This document shows, piece by piece, positions 1 to 8,298 of a stretch of 64,000 bases of DNA (the first letter of the stretch is position 1; every line of letters begins with the position of its first letter). Location of the stretch: NCBI GenBank assembly GCA_010672925.1, contig JAAHFP010000020.1, positions 50,186 through 114,185 of the forward strand, read 5' to 3'. The DNA comes from Symploca sp. SIO1C2 (GTDB lineage: Bacteria; Cyanobacteriota; Cyanobacteriia; Cyanobacteriales; Coleofasciculaceae). The position numbers and the translations under genes were made by a program. The notes under the pieces were generated by a model, which had not been told where the DNA came from, ran no database searches, and saw only the letters and a program-made list of their open reading frames with translations.

Positions 1-60
1 TTCATACATGGTGGTGAAAGACATTTTTTCATCAGGACTGTCTTCTCCCTGGTTTCTTCA

Positions 61-222
61 GAGCAATTAGCCATTAGCAATTAGCCATTAGCCAGAGTGT
101 TTCTGAAGAGCCCCCCAACTGGCGGCACGCCGCCCCCTACAAAGGTCAGAAACACTACTTCCTACCTTAGAGGCTTAGAACCTTATTTCCTTCTGCCCTC
201 TGCCTTCTGCCTTCTGCCTTGT
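61..222. repeat. heptamer tandem repeats at the left edge
   Basis: Two short tandem arrays with a 7-bp unit lie here. One is built on ATTAGCC/ATTAGCA (about 64-95) and the other on CTTCTGC (about 190-222). The first array recurs at about 21465-21490. No coding capacity is seen in 1-233. The arrays lie just downstream of the stop of the leftward substrate-binding protein gene. Confidence 0.75.
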
Positions 223-233
223 TTCTTAAAAGC

Positions 234-2048
234 CTAATCTTCCCTAACTTGCAGCTCATAAAGGTTCCAGAAAGTACCTCCTAAGGCAGAGTATTTGATA
301 TTCTGGAGGCGATCGCGTACTGCTTGCAATGAGAGAGGAGTCACCAGGCAAAATACCGGCAGCTGTTCGGTAACAATTTGTTGAAACTGACTATATATTA
401 CTTGACGTTGACCCTCATCTAATTCTTTAGCTCCAGCTAGGAAAAGGCGGTCAATCTCTTGTTCCCAATCTGATGCTACCCAATCTAAGATGGGGGGTTC
501 TCCTGGTTGAGGGCCTTGGTTAAATTGGTGAAATGAGCCTCCACTAGACCAAAAGAGGGAGAGGAGGAAAGGTTCAAGATCTGCTCCAGGTACACCAAAC
601 GAACCGACATAACAATCCCAATCTCGACTGCGGAGTAGTTTTTTGAGCACAACGTTGAAACTGAGTACTTGTAAATCTGCTTGGATACCAATCTGGCTGA
701 GGTCTTGTTGAATTTGTACAGCTAGATCTACCCTGGATTTATCCTCTGATTTGACTAGGATGGTAAATTTGACCTGATGACCATCCCCATCGAGTAACTG
801 TTGTTGGGAATTGTAGTTAAAACCAGCATCTAAAAGTAGTTGCTTAGCCTTTTGGGGGTCATAGGAGTAGACTTTTAAACCCTCCTCTGGAGAGAGATAA
901 TAGGGACTAAGCACACCAAGGGGGGAATGTTGGATTTCACCGAGTCCCCGATAGATATTATTTTTTATCCTTTCGCGGTTAAGAGCATAGGCAACTGCTT
1001 GCCTAAAAGCCAAGGTATTGAACCAACGGGACTTGATAGGGTCTACAAAGAGTTCTCCTCGCTCATTGCGGGCTTGATTTAGATTGAAACCGACAAATCT
1101 AATACCACCTTCTGGTCCGCCATTATAAATAGTATATTTACCCCGCTTGGAATCTCGCTTGAGCAACCCAAAGGCTTCAGAAGTTACCTGTATGCTATCA
1201 AGATCTCCAGAGCGAAATCTGATTAACTGGTTGTCGGTAGATTCGATTACTTGCAAAACCAGGCGCTCAATGTAGGGTTGGGGATTTCCCTGAGCATCGG
1301 AGCGCCAGTAATAGGGATTGCGTTGAAAAATTACCCGCTCGGAAGGACTGTAACTTACCATTTGGTAAGGACCATTGCCGACAATTTTGTTCGGTTCTGT
1401 ATCGGTTCCCCAAGTTGCTAGAAATTGGGGATTGCCATTAGCATCAGTAGATTCTACAGAGGAGCGCAGGGCATGAGCTGGTAGTATAACTAGCCGGTTT
1501 GTGTATCTTAAGAAAGGGGTAAAAGGTTCAGGCAGGGTAAACTCAACTCGCCGCTTATCGAGTTTCTGTAGTGAGGGGAAAGCTTTGGTATTGCCAATCC
1601 GAAGAAAATCTCTATATACAGTAGGAATTTTGGGGTTGAGGTAAATATCCCGATAGGTAAAGATTACATCATCAGCAGTCAGAGGTTGGCCATCAGACCA
1701 CTTTAGCCCTTCCCGGAGGGTAAAGACAATCCGCTGGAGATCCGGGGAAATTTCCCAAGACTCAGCCAAGGCAGGTTCTAAGGCTCCCGTTACTCCATTG
1801 ACGGTAACCAATCCTTCGTAGAGGAAAGAAAAAACACCATAGGGAGATTGATTTAGGGGATAGTTAAAAGTAGATGGCTCACTAGGAGTGGCTAAAATTA
1901 ATTGGTTCTCTTGAGTCGCTTTAGTGTTCAACTGATTAGGAGAACAAGCAACTACTATAAGTAACAGACAAGATAAGCCTAGGGCTATTAGTGGAAGAAA
2001 CCAGGATTTGGTCTTTGCTTTTCGTCTATGGTTAGAAGGGTACTCCAC
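234..2048 (-). CDS. peptide ABC transporter substrate-binding lipoprotein
   Basis: This is a family 5 solute-binding protein (DppA/OppA/NikA type). It captures peptides, or in some members nickel or sugars, outside the inner membrane and delivers them to an ABC permease. The N-terminus is basic (residues 8-14), then hydrophobic, and ends in a lipobox V-V-A-C with the acylated Cys at about residue 35. The mature part shows family landmarks: LAESWEISPD near residue 90, a TLREGLKWSDG stretch, and an AVAYALNRERI stretch in the second lobe. At 604 residues it is of normal length. The predicted start is GTG and no upstream ATG was found. No permease gene adjoins it. A double ATPase of the same transporter class sits at 34115-35842, so they could serve one system, but this is inference. 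Substrate is unknown. Confidence 0.9.
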   Translation of the reverse strand: MEYPSNHRRKAKTKSWFLPLIALGLSCLLLIVVACSPNQLNTKATQENQLILATPSEPSTFNYPLNQSPYGVFSFLYEGLVTVNGVTGALEPALAESWEISPDLQRIVFTLREGLKWSDGQPLTADDVIFTYRDIYLNPKIPTVYRDFLRIGNTKAFPSLQKLDKRRVEFTLPEPFTPFLRYTNRLVILPAHALRSSVESTDANGNPQFLATWGTDTEPNKIVGNGPYQMVSYSPSERVIFQRNPYYWRSDAQGNPQPYIERLVLQVIESTDNQLIRFRSGDLDSIQVTSEAFGLLKRDSKRGKYTIYNGGPEGGIRFVGFNLNQARNERGELFVDPIKSRWFNTLAFRQAVAYALNRERIKNNIYRGLGEIQHSPLGVLSPYYLSPEEGLKVYSYDPQKAKQLLLDAGFNYNSQQQLLDGDGHQVKFTILVKSEDKSRVDLAVQIQQDLSQIGIQADLQVLSFNVVLKKLLRSRDWDCYVGSFGVPGADLEPFLLSLFWSSGGSFHQFNQGPQPGEPPILDWVASDWEQEIDRLFLAGAKELDEGQRQVIYSQFQQIVTEQLPVFCLVTPLSLQAVRDRLQNIKYSALGGTFWNLYELQVRED

Positions 2049-2209
2049 AATTGGGTTGAGTTGAGGAACAAACTCAGTCTACAAGAGATTTGCGATAGTG
2101 CTGATTGAGTGAACCATAACAGGTACACCGGACTTTAACTCCCCGACTTCTCGGTTCAACCCATGATTAAGATCAATTCCGGCTACATTGGGAGAATATT
2201 CGTGATGTA

Positions 2210-2452
2210 GGGGCGCAAAGCTTGCCATTGGTGTCAACTTAAGGTGAAAGCCTTACCTCACCGGTCACTCAAGTGACCGGCTAATAGCTCAAGTCATCTA
2301 AAGATGACTAACTAAAGGTAAAGCGGAAATATTTAGTCCCTTTTAATGGACTTAAGCTATTAGCCTTGGATTTGAATCCAAGGTGGTTTAGGTCATCCAA
2401 CTAGTCAGCTATGTCTAGGCTTAAGTTGACACCAATGAAAGCTTGCGCCCTC
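2210..2452. repeat. multi-hairpin element with terminal inverted repeats (MITE-like or structured RNA)
   Basis: An exact 18-bp inverted repeat bounds the element: 2226-2243 pairs with 2420-2437. Outside it the arms continue imperfectly through a GGGCGCAA/TTGCGCCC pair. Inside are hairpins at 2261-2280 (9-bp arms), 2292-2309 (8-bp arms), 2335-2352 (5-bp arms) and 2364-2383 (9-bp arms). A further inverted pair, 2281-2295 with 2352-2366 (one mismatch), could enclose the middle two hairpins as an alternative fold. No protein is encoded. It could be a non-autonomous mobile element or a folded RNA. Confidence 0.7.
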
Positions 2453-2611
2453 GGTGTATCTATGTTTTATAACCAGAAAGCCAGATTTTTAATCATTCCG
2501 ATGCAACTGGAATTGATATAACTTGACAATCTGGAAGAAGAAATCTAAGGTCTGTCACTAAGACTAAGCGATCGCATTGTATAGTTAGAACAATTTACAG
2601 CGCTAAAAGCT

Positions 2612-2702
2612 TAGGTTAGGACATTCCTAAATTCTCCAAGTCCAGTTATGGCTTACTGTTGCCTTTTGCCTGTTGCCTTTTGCCTAGCACGTAGCGCTAT
2701 AC
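2612..2702. repeat. mosaic repeat ending in a TAGCGCTA hairpin
   Basis: The segment runs from a GGACATTCCTAAA block through TTGCCTG-type heptamers to a TAGC(A/G)CGTAGCGCTATA end. The same order of blocks is found at 36862-36957. Partial or rearranged copies lie at 17844-17895 and 21124-21212. The TAGCGC...GCGCTA end can form a short hairpin. Confidence 0.7.
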
Positions 2703-2732
2703 AATTGAGGTGAGATAGATTGAGGCAAGAAA

Positions 2733-2795
2733 ATGCTGATGACGTTACAAGAATTGCAAAAGCAAGCGTTGCAATTACCAATTAGCGATCGCTAA
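2733..2795 (+). pseudogene. relic of a small addiction-module antitoxin
   Basis: This is a 20-codon reading frame beginning M-L-M-T-L-Q-E-L and ending Q-L-P-I-S-D-R, then TAA. It matches the usual N-terminus of a cyanobacterial antitoxin family (MTLEELQKQALQLPIEER type), which continues for another 50 or so residues. Here it stops at a GCGATCGC site. No toxin gene follows. The remainder seems to have been lost. The match is to a remembered family pattern, not to a search result. Confidence 0.5.
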
Positions 2796-3096
2796 TAATA
2801 TAATAGTGCGATCGCATAATCTTGTAGCTTGAGCGAAGAGTTCGCGTTTGCGTAGCATGGTGCGCTAGCAGCAAAGCGTCTCTGTAGGAGAATCGAAACT
2901 TAACGCCTTGGGTGAACCATAAAGACACATTATCCCTAGGAGTTCCCGAAGGGTAGAGCACAAAGGACGAAAAAAAGAAGATGGGTAATCTTGCGCTGGG
3001 AAGGGAGCAAGAGTTACGATACTTTAGAAGCGATCGCGTTAGGGTTCCTTAATTAGTTTTTGTCACAATCTGGATCTTCCATCGAGAAACATATAG

Positions 3097-4173
3097 ATGA
3101 GTATGGGTCAAGTAGATCAACAAATTCGTATCCTCCACCTCTCCGATATCCACTTAGGAACTGTAGATCAAGCCAAGCGCTACTTTACTCAACTGGCTAC
3201 TGACCTGAAGCAAAACCTGAAAGTTAAACAACTCAACTACTTGGTCATTTCTGGAGATATTGCCAACTACTCTACTGAGGATGAATACAAAGCGGCTTTT
3301 GAGCTAGTAAATAGCATAGTGAAACACTACGGATTAGATCCTAGTCGGGTGGTAATAATTCCTGGCAACCATGACCTCAACTGGGATTTAGCAGCAGATG
3401 CTTATACTTATGTCCCTCACCACCGACTGCCTAATCCTTTAACTGAAGAGTATATCTCTCTTGGTGATTCTAGAGTTTTAAAATGCGACTCAGAAAAATA
3501 TCAGCAACGCTTCCAATATTTTAGTGAATGCTTCTATCAAAAAATCTACAATGAACCTTATCCTCTTAAATACGAAGACCAAGCCATTCTCTACCCCTGT
3601 CCCCAAGATAAAATTCTTTTCCTTGGTCTCAATTCTTGTTGGGAAATCGACAATGAACATACTGAACGCGCCAGTATTAACTCTAATGCTGTTGCCAAGG
3701 CCATTGAGGAAATTGTATTCGGGAACTATGATGACTGGCTAAAAATTGCTGTGTGGCATCATCCAGTTACAACTGCTGAGTCCATGAAAAATGTTGAATT
3801 TTTGGAACAGCTAGCCGTTAGTGGTTTCCAAATTGCGGTGCATGGTCATATCCACGAAGCTAAGAATGAAGTTTTTCGCTACGACACAGGACGAGGACTT
3901 CACATCATTACTGCTGGAACTTTTGGTGCAATTGCTAATCATCAAGTTCCAGGTATTCCTCTGCAATACAACTTGCTGGTACTTAATCCAGAAACAGGTA
4001 TATTAACAGTAGAAACACGCAAGAAAGAAAGAACTGATGGTGCTTGGTCAGCAGATGCACGGTGGGGTGATAAAAATAACCCTTCCCCCAGATATGAAAT
4101 TCCCTTAAAGTACAGTTTTCCCAAGGTTACTCAAGAATTACAAGCAGATTCTACTAATTTAAAAAAAAACTAA
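3097..4173 (+). CDS. metallophosphoesterase (calcineurin-like), first half of a frameshift pair
   Basis: This 358-residue metallophosphoesterase carries all five metal-binding blocks of the class III phosphodiesterase/calcineurin fold. They are LSDIHLG near residue 15, SGDIANY near residue 52, PGNHDLNW near residue 88, VWHHPV near residue 222, and HGHIHE near residue 250. A dinuclear metal centre is therefore expected. Family members hydrolyse cyclic nucleotides or other phosphoesters; the substrate here is unknown. It ends at TAA 4171-4173, directly after a run of nine A. The -1 frame then continues into a second, paralogous phosphoesterase that has no good start of its own. A longer fused product is likely (see slip site). 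GTTAC-type intergenic sequence precedes it and no operon partner lies upstream. Confidence 0.9.
   Translation: MSMGQVDQQIRILHLSDIHLGTVDQAKRYFTQLATDLKQNLKVKQLNYLVISGDIANYSTEDEYKAAFELVNSIVKHYGLDPSRVVIIPGNHDLNWDLAADAYTYVPHHRLPNPLTEEYISLGDSRVLKCDSEKYQQRFQYFSECFYQKIYNEPYPLKYEDQAILYPCPQDKILFLGLNSCWEIDNEHTERASINSNAVAKAIEEIVFGNYDDWLKIAVWHHPVTTAESMKNVEFLEQLAVSGFQIAVHGHIHEAKNEVFRYDTGRGLHIITAGTFGAIANHQVPGIPLQYNLLVLNPETGILTVETRKKERTDGAWSADARWGDKNNPSPRYEIPLKYSFPKVTQELQADSTNLKKN
4158..4173 (+). promoter_or_regulatory. candidate -1 frameshift or transcriptional slippage site
   Basis: TTT is followed by nine A (4161-4169) and C. In the upstream gene's frame, positions 4164-4170 read A-AAA-AAC, a classic X-XXY-YYZ slippery heptamer. 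The 0-frame stop TAA follows at once (4171-4173). A -1 slip continues through CTA 4170 into the frame of the next gene with no stop before 7446. The A9 run would also permit polymerase slippage. No clear downstream pseudoknot was recognised. A one-base homopolymer sequencing error is the alternative. Confidence 0.6.
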
Positions 4174-4223
4174 ACAAACCAAATTTACCTTTAGGCTTAA
4201 CGCATATTCTTCATCTCTCTGAC

Positions 4224-7200
4224 TTGCACATCACCAATTTAAAGCAAGCTGAGCATTGGCATAGTCTACTATACGAGGATCTATACTACCCACTTAAGAT
4301 CAATAAGCTAGACAGTCTAATTATATCCGGCGACATTGCCAATAAATCCACTCTAGAAGAATACAAAGTTGCCAAACAGTTTATCGACAATCTCTGCCAA
4401 GATTTTTCCCTAGAACCAAAACAAATTATCATTGTTCCTGGTAACCACGACCTCAACTGGGAGCAAACAAAGAAGGCATTCCATCCCAAAAATAACAAGG
4501 AAAAACCCAAAATTTACATCGAAAAAGATAAATACAAACAGCGCTTTGTACACTTCAGCGAGTTTTATAAAGACATTAAAGGTCAATCCTATCCCTTAGA
4601 TGACGACAAACAATATACTCTCGACCACTTGCCAAAGCAACACCTTCTGATTTTGGGACTAAACTCTGCTTGGCAGCTCGATCATTATGATAAATACTGC
4701 GCCAGCATCAATATGGATGCCCTAAACAAAGCTCTGACAGAAATTAAGTACAATAAAGACTACCAAAACTGCATAAAAATCGCTGTTTGGCATCATCCTG
4801 TCAACAGTGAGTGTGAGGGAAAAATTTCCGACTCTGCTTTCCTTCATCGACTTGTTAATTATGGATTCCGTTTCTTCCTCAATGGGCATATGCACATCCG
4901 CGAAGCAGAAACCTCTAACTACCGCTACGAAAAGATTTACCAAGAGGAAAAAATTTACGGAATTTGTGCCGGAACCTTCGGTGTACATACTTCAGAACTA
5001 TCAAAAGCTACTCCTTGGCAATACAACCTGCTGGAATTTAATACAGATACACTGACTGTCCATCCCCGTTGGCGTCAACAAGAAAACAGCCCTTGGGAAT
5101 CCGGAGACAACTATACGATAAACATAAAATCTAACCAAAAAACTATAGATCAGGATAAATTAACAAGAATTATTGACAATTTAAAGCAAGATATGGGAAC
5201 AATATCTAATGATTATTATAAGATATACAATGAAGGTTTTAAGGAAATTATTTACAATGCTTTAGAAGGTATTACAACAATAATTAAAGACTTTATCGTT
5301 GCTGACAGGGCAACTATTTATTTTTTGAATGAAAGTGAAAGGCTTTCTTCGATAGTTGACAAAAAAGGCGAATATTTAGAGATTGCAGTTCTAATTGGTC
5401 AAGGGTTTGCGGGTAAGGTTGCCAAAAGCAAAAAAATTCATATAAGTGCTATGGAGGAGTGTCGTAATTCTGATGAAACTGTAAAACAGTCGAAAAGAAC
5501 AGGGTATACTACTTACACTCTTTTGACTTATCCTTTATTGGATGAGCAGGAAAATTTAGTAGCTGTTATTCAGTTAATCAATAAATTAAAAAAGTCTAAT
5601 AATCAAAAATCTTCTCTAGAAGAAAGAATTGATCAAAGTGGTTTTAAAGAAGAAGATAAAGAAGATTTAGATAAATTAGCAGACCAAATTAGACCAATAT
5701 TAGGGGAATTTAAAAGCTCTTATAAAATGGCTCATGAAATGCAAGGATTTATCGATTATACAAAGGCAATACACAAGCTAAGTAAAGCAAGTACAAAATG
5801 TAATGATTTAGAAGAGATTTGTAAAATGGTGACCAAGGTCGCCGAAGACTTTATGCAAGCTGACCGTACTACTTTATGGTTAGCTGATCGTCAACGCAAA
5901 GAATTACAGGCAACTATTATCTCAAAAGATGGTTCACCAGAAGAAAAGATCATAAAATTTGGAGACGGATATGTTGGAGAAGCCGCAGCAGAAAAAAAGA
6001 TCAAAATCATCCCTTTTGATCTTTACGAACATCAAGATTCACAGATGTCTAAGAAAACGGATAAAGAGACTGGCTATCGTACCTGTAGTCTGATGTCTAT
6101 GCCAATTTTCCATGTTGATCAATTAGTTGGTGTACTGCAACTAGTCAATAAAAGAAAACCAGGAGTGGATATCGAATATGATGACGAAAAATTAATTAAA
6201 AATCCTCTAGATTGCTTTCAAAATAGCTTTACAGATGAAGACAAGAAGCTGATAAAGCAACTGAATTATTTCATAGCAACTGCTATTTCAGAAGTCAACC
6301 AATCTATAACAGATAAAGCAGATAATATCCTCTATGAATTTTTAAGTAAAATTACTGAGCTAGCTAAGGATGAACTATGCTCCCATCGTGTAACTATTTT
6401 TCTCTTAGATCAAGAAGCAAAAGAATTTTGGTCTATTATTAAAGAAAACATAGAAATTAGAGTCCCTATTAATAAAGGAATTGTAGGGGAAGCTGGACGG
6501 AAAAAGCCAGGAGAATTTGTTAAAGCACGTAATGTAGACAAGGATAATAATCCACGCTTTAATGAAGCAAAAAAACAGGATAAAAAGAACGATTATACTA
6601 CTTATAATTTATTGGCTATCCCTCTATTTAATGAAAAAGAAGAATTAGTAGCTGTTGTTGAATTTGTAAATAAATTAAAAAATATTCAATCAAGAATAAA
6701 GCAAGATATTGCCCCTAAAGATAAAGTTGATAAAGATAAAGTTGATATGGAAGGATTTACGGATACTGATCCCAAAAAGTTTTCCGAAATATCCTACATC
6801 ATGCTAAAATTTTTAGAAGGTTTCAAAGCTCTTTATGAAACAACTCGCAGAAAGCAAGGAGAATTGAGGCTTAAAAACGCAATAACTACACTTTCTGAAA
6901 TTAATATTGATGCAGAACGTTCACAAATATTTGAAAAAGTTCAGGAAGAGGCAAAGAAGCTTGTGAATGCGGATAGAAGTACCTTATGGCATCTAGACCG
7001 CAAAAGTAATAAATTATGGGCTCACTTTGATGAGGATGGGGAGTCTCAACGAAAGGAAGTTCCGGTAGGTACAGGCTATGTTGGTAAAGTAGCAGAGCAT
7101 TGCAAGTCCCTCAATATCTCTTTTGAGCGGTATGGTGAGCCCAATTATGCAATTTCTCTGGAAAGTGATGATGAGAATAGTTATCTTATCTATAGTTTAA

Positions 7201-7448
7201 TATGTATGCCGATCCTAAATTCTGATAAAGAATTACTGGCAGTGATTCAACTAGATAATAAAAAGAAACCAGGTAACTTCTCAGATGATAACCATGAAGA
7301 TTACGATTCTACTCAAGTACCAGAATTATTTCAGGCTAACTTTACCAAAGAGGATGAAAAATTACTTAATGAATTCAATATTGCTGCTGCTAGTTATCTC
7401 TCTCAAATTGAATTGTTTGAAGAAATGCACAAAATAGCAAGTAGTTAA
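4224..7448 (+). CDS. metallophosphoesterase with four GAF domains
   Basis: The N-terminal third is a second metallophosphoesterase: SGDIAN, PGNHDLNW, VWHHPV and NGHMHI blocks are visible. Four GAF sensor domains follow at roughly 5270-5600, 5820-6170, 6345-6690 and 6930-7270. Each has a G(Y/F)xG(K/E) turn and a late P-L/I...A-V strand. The last one shows the N-K...F-x3-D-E pattern typical of cyclic-nucleotide-binding GAFs; the others have partial versions. The listed TTG start falls inside the first metal motif, L-S-D-L-H, and would delete its Asp. The open frame begins only at 4158, after an in-frame stop, and holds no ATG, GTG or TTG ahead of that motif. Translation by frameshift from the preceding gene is therefore the best explanation, giving about 1450 residues. 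It is probably a cytosolic signalling phosphodiesterase; ligand and substrate are unknown. Confidence 0.85.
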   Translation: MHITNLKQAEHWHSLLYEDLYYPLKINKLDSLIISGDIANKSTLEEYKVAKQFIDNLCQDFSLEPKQIIIVPGNHDLNWEQTKKAFHPKNNKEKPKIYIEKDKYKQRFVHFSEFYKDIKGQSYPLDDDKQYTLDHLPKQHLLILGLNSAWQLDHYDKYCASINMDALNKALTEIKYNKDYQNCIKIAVWHHPVNSECEGKISDSAFLHRLVNYGFRFFLNGHMHIREAETSNYRYEKIYQEEKIYGICAGTFGVHTSELSKATPWQYNLLEFNTDTLTVHPRWRQQENSPWESGDNYTINIKSNQKTIDQDKLTRIIDNLKQDMGTISNDYYKIYNEGFKEIIYNALEGITTIIKDFIVADRATIYFLNESERLSSIVDKKGEYLEIAVLIGQGFAGKVAKSKKIHISAMEECRNSDETVKQSKRTGYTTYTLLTYPLLDEQENLVAVIQLINKLKKSNNQKSSLEERIDQSGFKEEDKEDLDKLADQIRPILGEFKSSYKMAHEMQGFIDYTKAIHKLSKASTKCNDLEEICKMVTKVAEDFMQADRTTLWLADRQRKELQATIISKDGSPEEKIIKFGDGYVGEAAAEKKIKIIPFDLYEHQDSQMSKKTDKETGYRTCSLMSMPIFHVDQLVGVLQLVNKRKPGVDIEYDDEKLIKNPLDCFQNSFTDEDKKLIKQLNYFIATAISEVNQSITDKADNILYEFLSKITELAKDELCSHRVTIFLLDQEAKEFWSIIKENIEIRVPINKGIVGEAGRKKPGEFVKARNVDKDNNPRFNEAKKQDKKNDYTTYNLLAIPLFNEKEELVAVVEFVNKLKNIQSRIKQDIAPKDKVDKDKVDMEGFTDTDPKKFSEISYIMLKFLEGFKALYETTRRKQGELRLKNAITTLSEINIDAERSQIFEKVQEEAKKLVNADRSTLWHLDRKSNKLWAHFDEDGESQRKEVPVGTGYVGKVAEHCKSLNISFERYGEPNYAISLESDDENSYLIYSLICMPILNSDKELLAVIQLDNKKKPGNFSDDNHEDYDSTQVPELFQANFTKEDEKLLNEFNIAAASYLSQIELFEEMHKIASS

Positions 7449-7781
7449 GATTTGGTATCGGTAGTGCGTTCCCGTAAGGGAGACGTGGTACAACCTCCAG
7501 AATTGTTAGTTACTTGGCAGGTCATCTCACCTCCAGAACTTGCTCAGCAGTAAGCTTCAGCTCAGGAAAAGTCCGAGAAACAATCCGCTGATTACCAGAA
7601 AACTCAGTTGCCTGATACTTACCATTAACCAACAGCAGTACAGTCACTGACTCTGCTTGAGGGCCAACAATCCAGTATTCCAGTGGATTCAACAAACAAT
7701 TCTTGAGCCCAGTTTGGGTGAACCTTTATCCATGAGAGCCAGCATTGGAAGGGTTACTCATGGCTTACCGGGGTTGCACCG
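7449..7781. other. gap holding a Uma2 relic
   Basis: Apart from the degenerate Uma2 C-terminus on the minus strand (7522-7725), nothing recognisable is present. A GTAGTGCGTTCCCGTAAGGG-type repeat fragment lies at about 7461-7480. Confidence 0.6.
7522..7725 (-). pseudogene. C-terminal fragment of a Uma2-family gene
   Basis: The minus-strand frame reads N-P-L-E-Y-W-I-V-G-P-Q, then a V-N-G-K-Y-Q strand and a F-P-E-L-K-L-T-A-E-Q-V-L ending before TGA (7522-7524). This is the usual C-terminal third of Uma2 (DUF820, PD-(D/E)XK-like) proteins. It is closed upstream by a stop at 7726-7728. The catalytic N-terminal two thirds are missing, so it is a decayed copy. Intact Uma2 genes lie at 9316-10107 and 47335-48003. 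Confidence 0.65.
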
Positions 7782-7976
7782 TTACTTTGTTTGTTGATTC
7801 TGAGGTTTTGGTTTATGGAACTTACCCTCTTCCTTAGCTTGTCTAATGGCAACTTCAATTAAGAAAGCTGCAAGATTAGCAGTCGGTCTACCCTCCGATT
7901 CTGCCCACCATTCCAAATCCTCAAAAATTGAGTCTGGCAAAGTAACGTAAACCCGTTTACTCACAATTGTTGACAC
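7782..7976 (-). CDS. ribbon-helix-helix (CopG/Arc-like) small protein
   Basis: This 64-residue protein begins with a V-Y-V-T-L-P-D-S strand. An amphipathic helix (FEDLEWWAESEG) and a second helix (ANLAAFLIEVAIRQAK) follow. That is the layout of a ribbon-helix-helix DNA-binding fold, as found in CopG-type repressors and antitoxins. The tail is polar (KPKPQNQQTK). The start is GTG with a GAGGAG about 10 bases upstream; a second GTG four codons in is possible. No toxin gene is directly attached, so it may be an orphan antitoxin or a small regulator. Confidence 0.65.
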   Translation of the reverse strand: MSTIVSKRVYVTLPDSIFEDLEWWAESEGRPTANLAAFLIEVAIRQAKEEGKFHKPKPQNQQTK

Positions 7977-8055
7977 TCTTGATTATCTCCTCTATGTTAC
8001 ATTTTCGCTTCACCTAACCAGCTATTTTTTACTTAGAGCTGCTTTTCTGAGCTAA

Positions 8056-8298
8056 TTGTTGCTAATTAGCTGCATATTAGTTACTATAGTCAAAATAGAT
8101 TATCATAAGGAGATTCTCGCTATCCCCACATCAGAACAGAAAACTCAGTGCTATATCTTGTGTTGCTGGTTTACTAAACTTTACTTACCTATCAATATTG
8201 TTCGCCTAGATGAACGAACTGGCAATATCTTTTTGCTAGCAGGTGAGGAAAATATAATCGAAATCTATGCTAACGGTCGCTGGAGGTACATTGGATGA
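8056..8298 (+). CDS. DUF6888-like small protein, start unclear
   Basis: The C-terminal part reads YLPINIVRLDERTGN, then LLAGEENIIEIYANGRWRY. This is how I recall the short cyanobacterial DUF6888 proteins. The conserved region begins at about A-I-P-T-S-E-Q (8119). No ATG exists in this frame. The listed TTG start adds a hydrophobic stretch not typical of the family and has no ribosome-binding site. An AAGGAG at 8107-8112 points to initiation close to 8113-8125 from a non-standard codon, or the true start has mutated. It overlaps the next gene by four bases (ATGA), so the two are translationally coupled. Function is unknown. Confidence 0.55.
   Translation: MLLISCILVTIVKIDYHKEILAIPTSEQKTQCYILCCWFTKLYLPINIVRLDERTGNIFLLAGEENIIEIYANGRWRYIG

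Larger units (their letters stand above)
2049..3096. other. 1-kb non-coding gap with repeats
   Basis: No intact gene is seen here. In order, the gap holds a half copy of a CCCCGACTTCTCGG repeat (about 2140-2157; the full hairpin is at 10565-10623), a strongly palindromic element (2210-2452), a mosaic repeat ending in TAGCGCTATA (2612-2702), an antitoxin relic (2733-2795), and a TTCGCGTTTGCGTAGC-type repeat (about 2840-2880). Confidence 0.7.
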
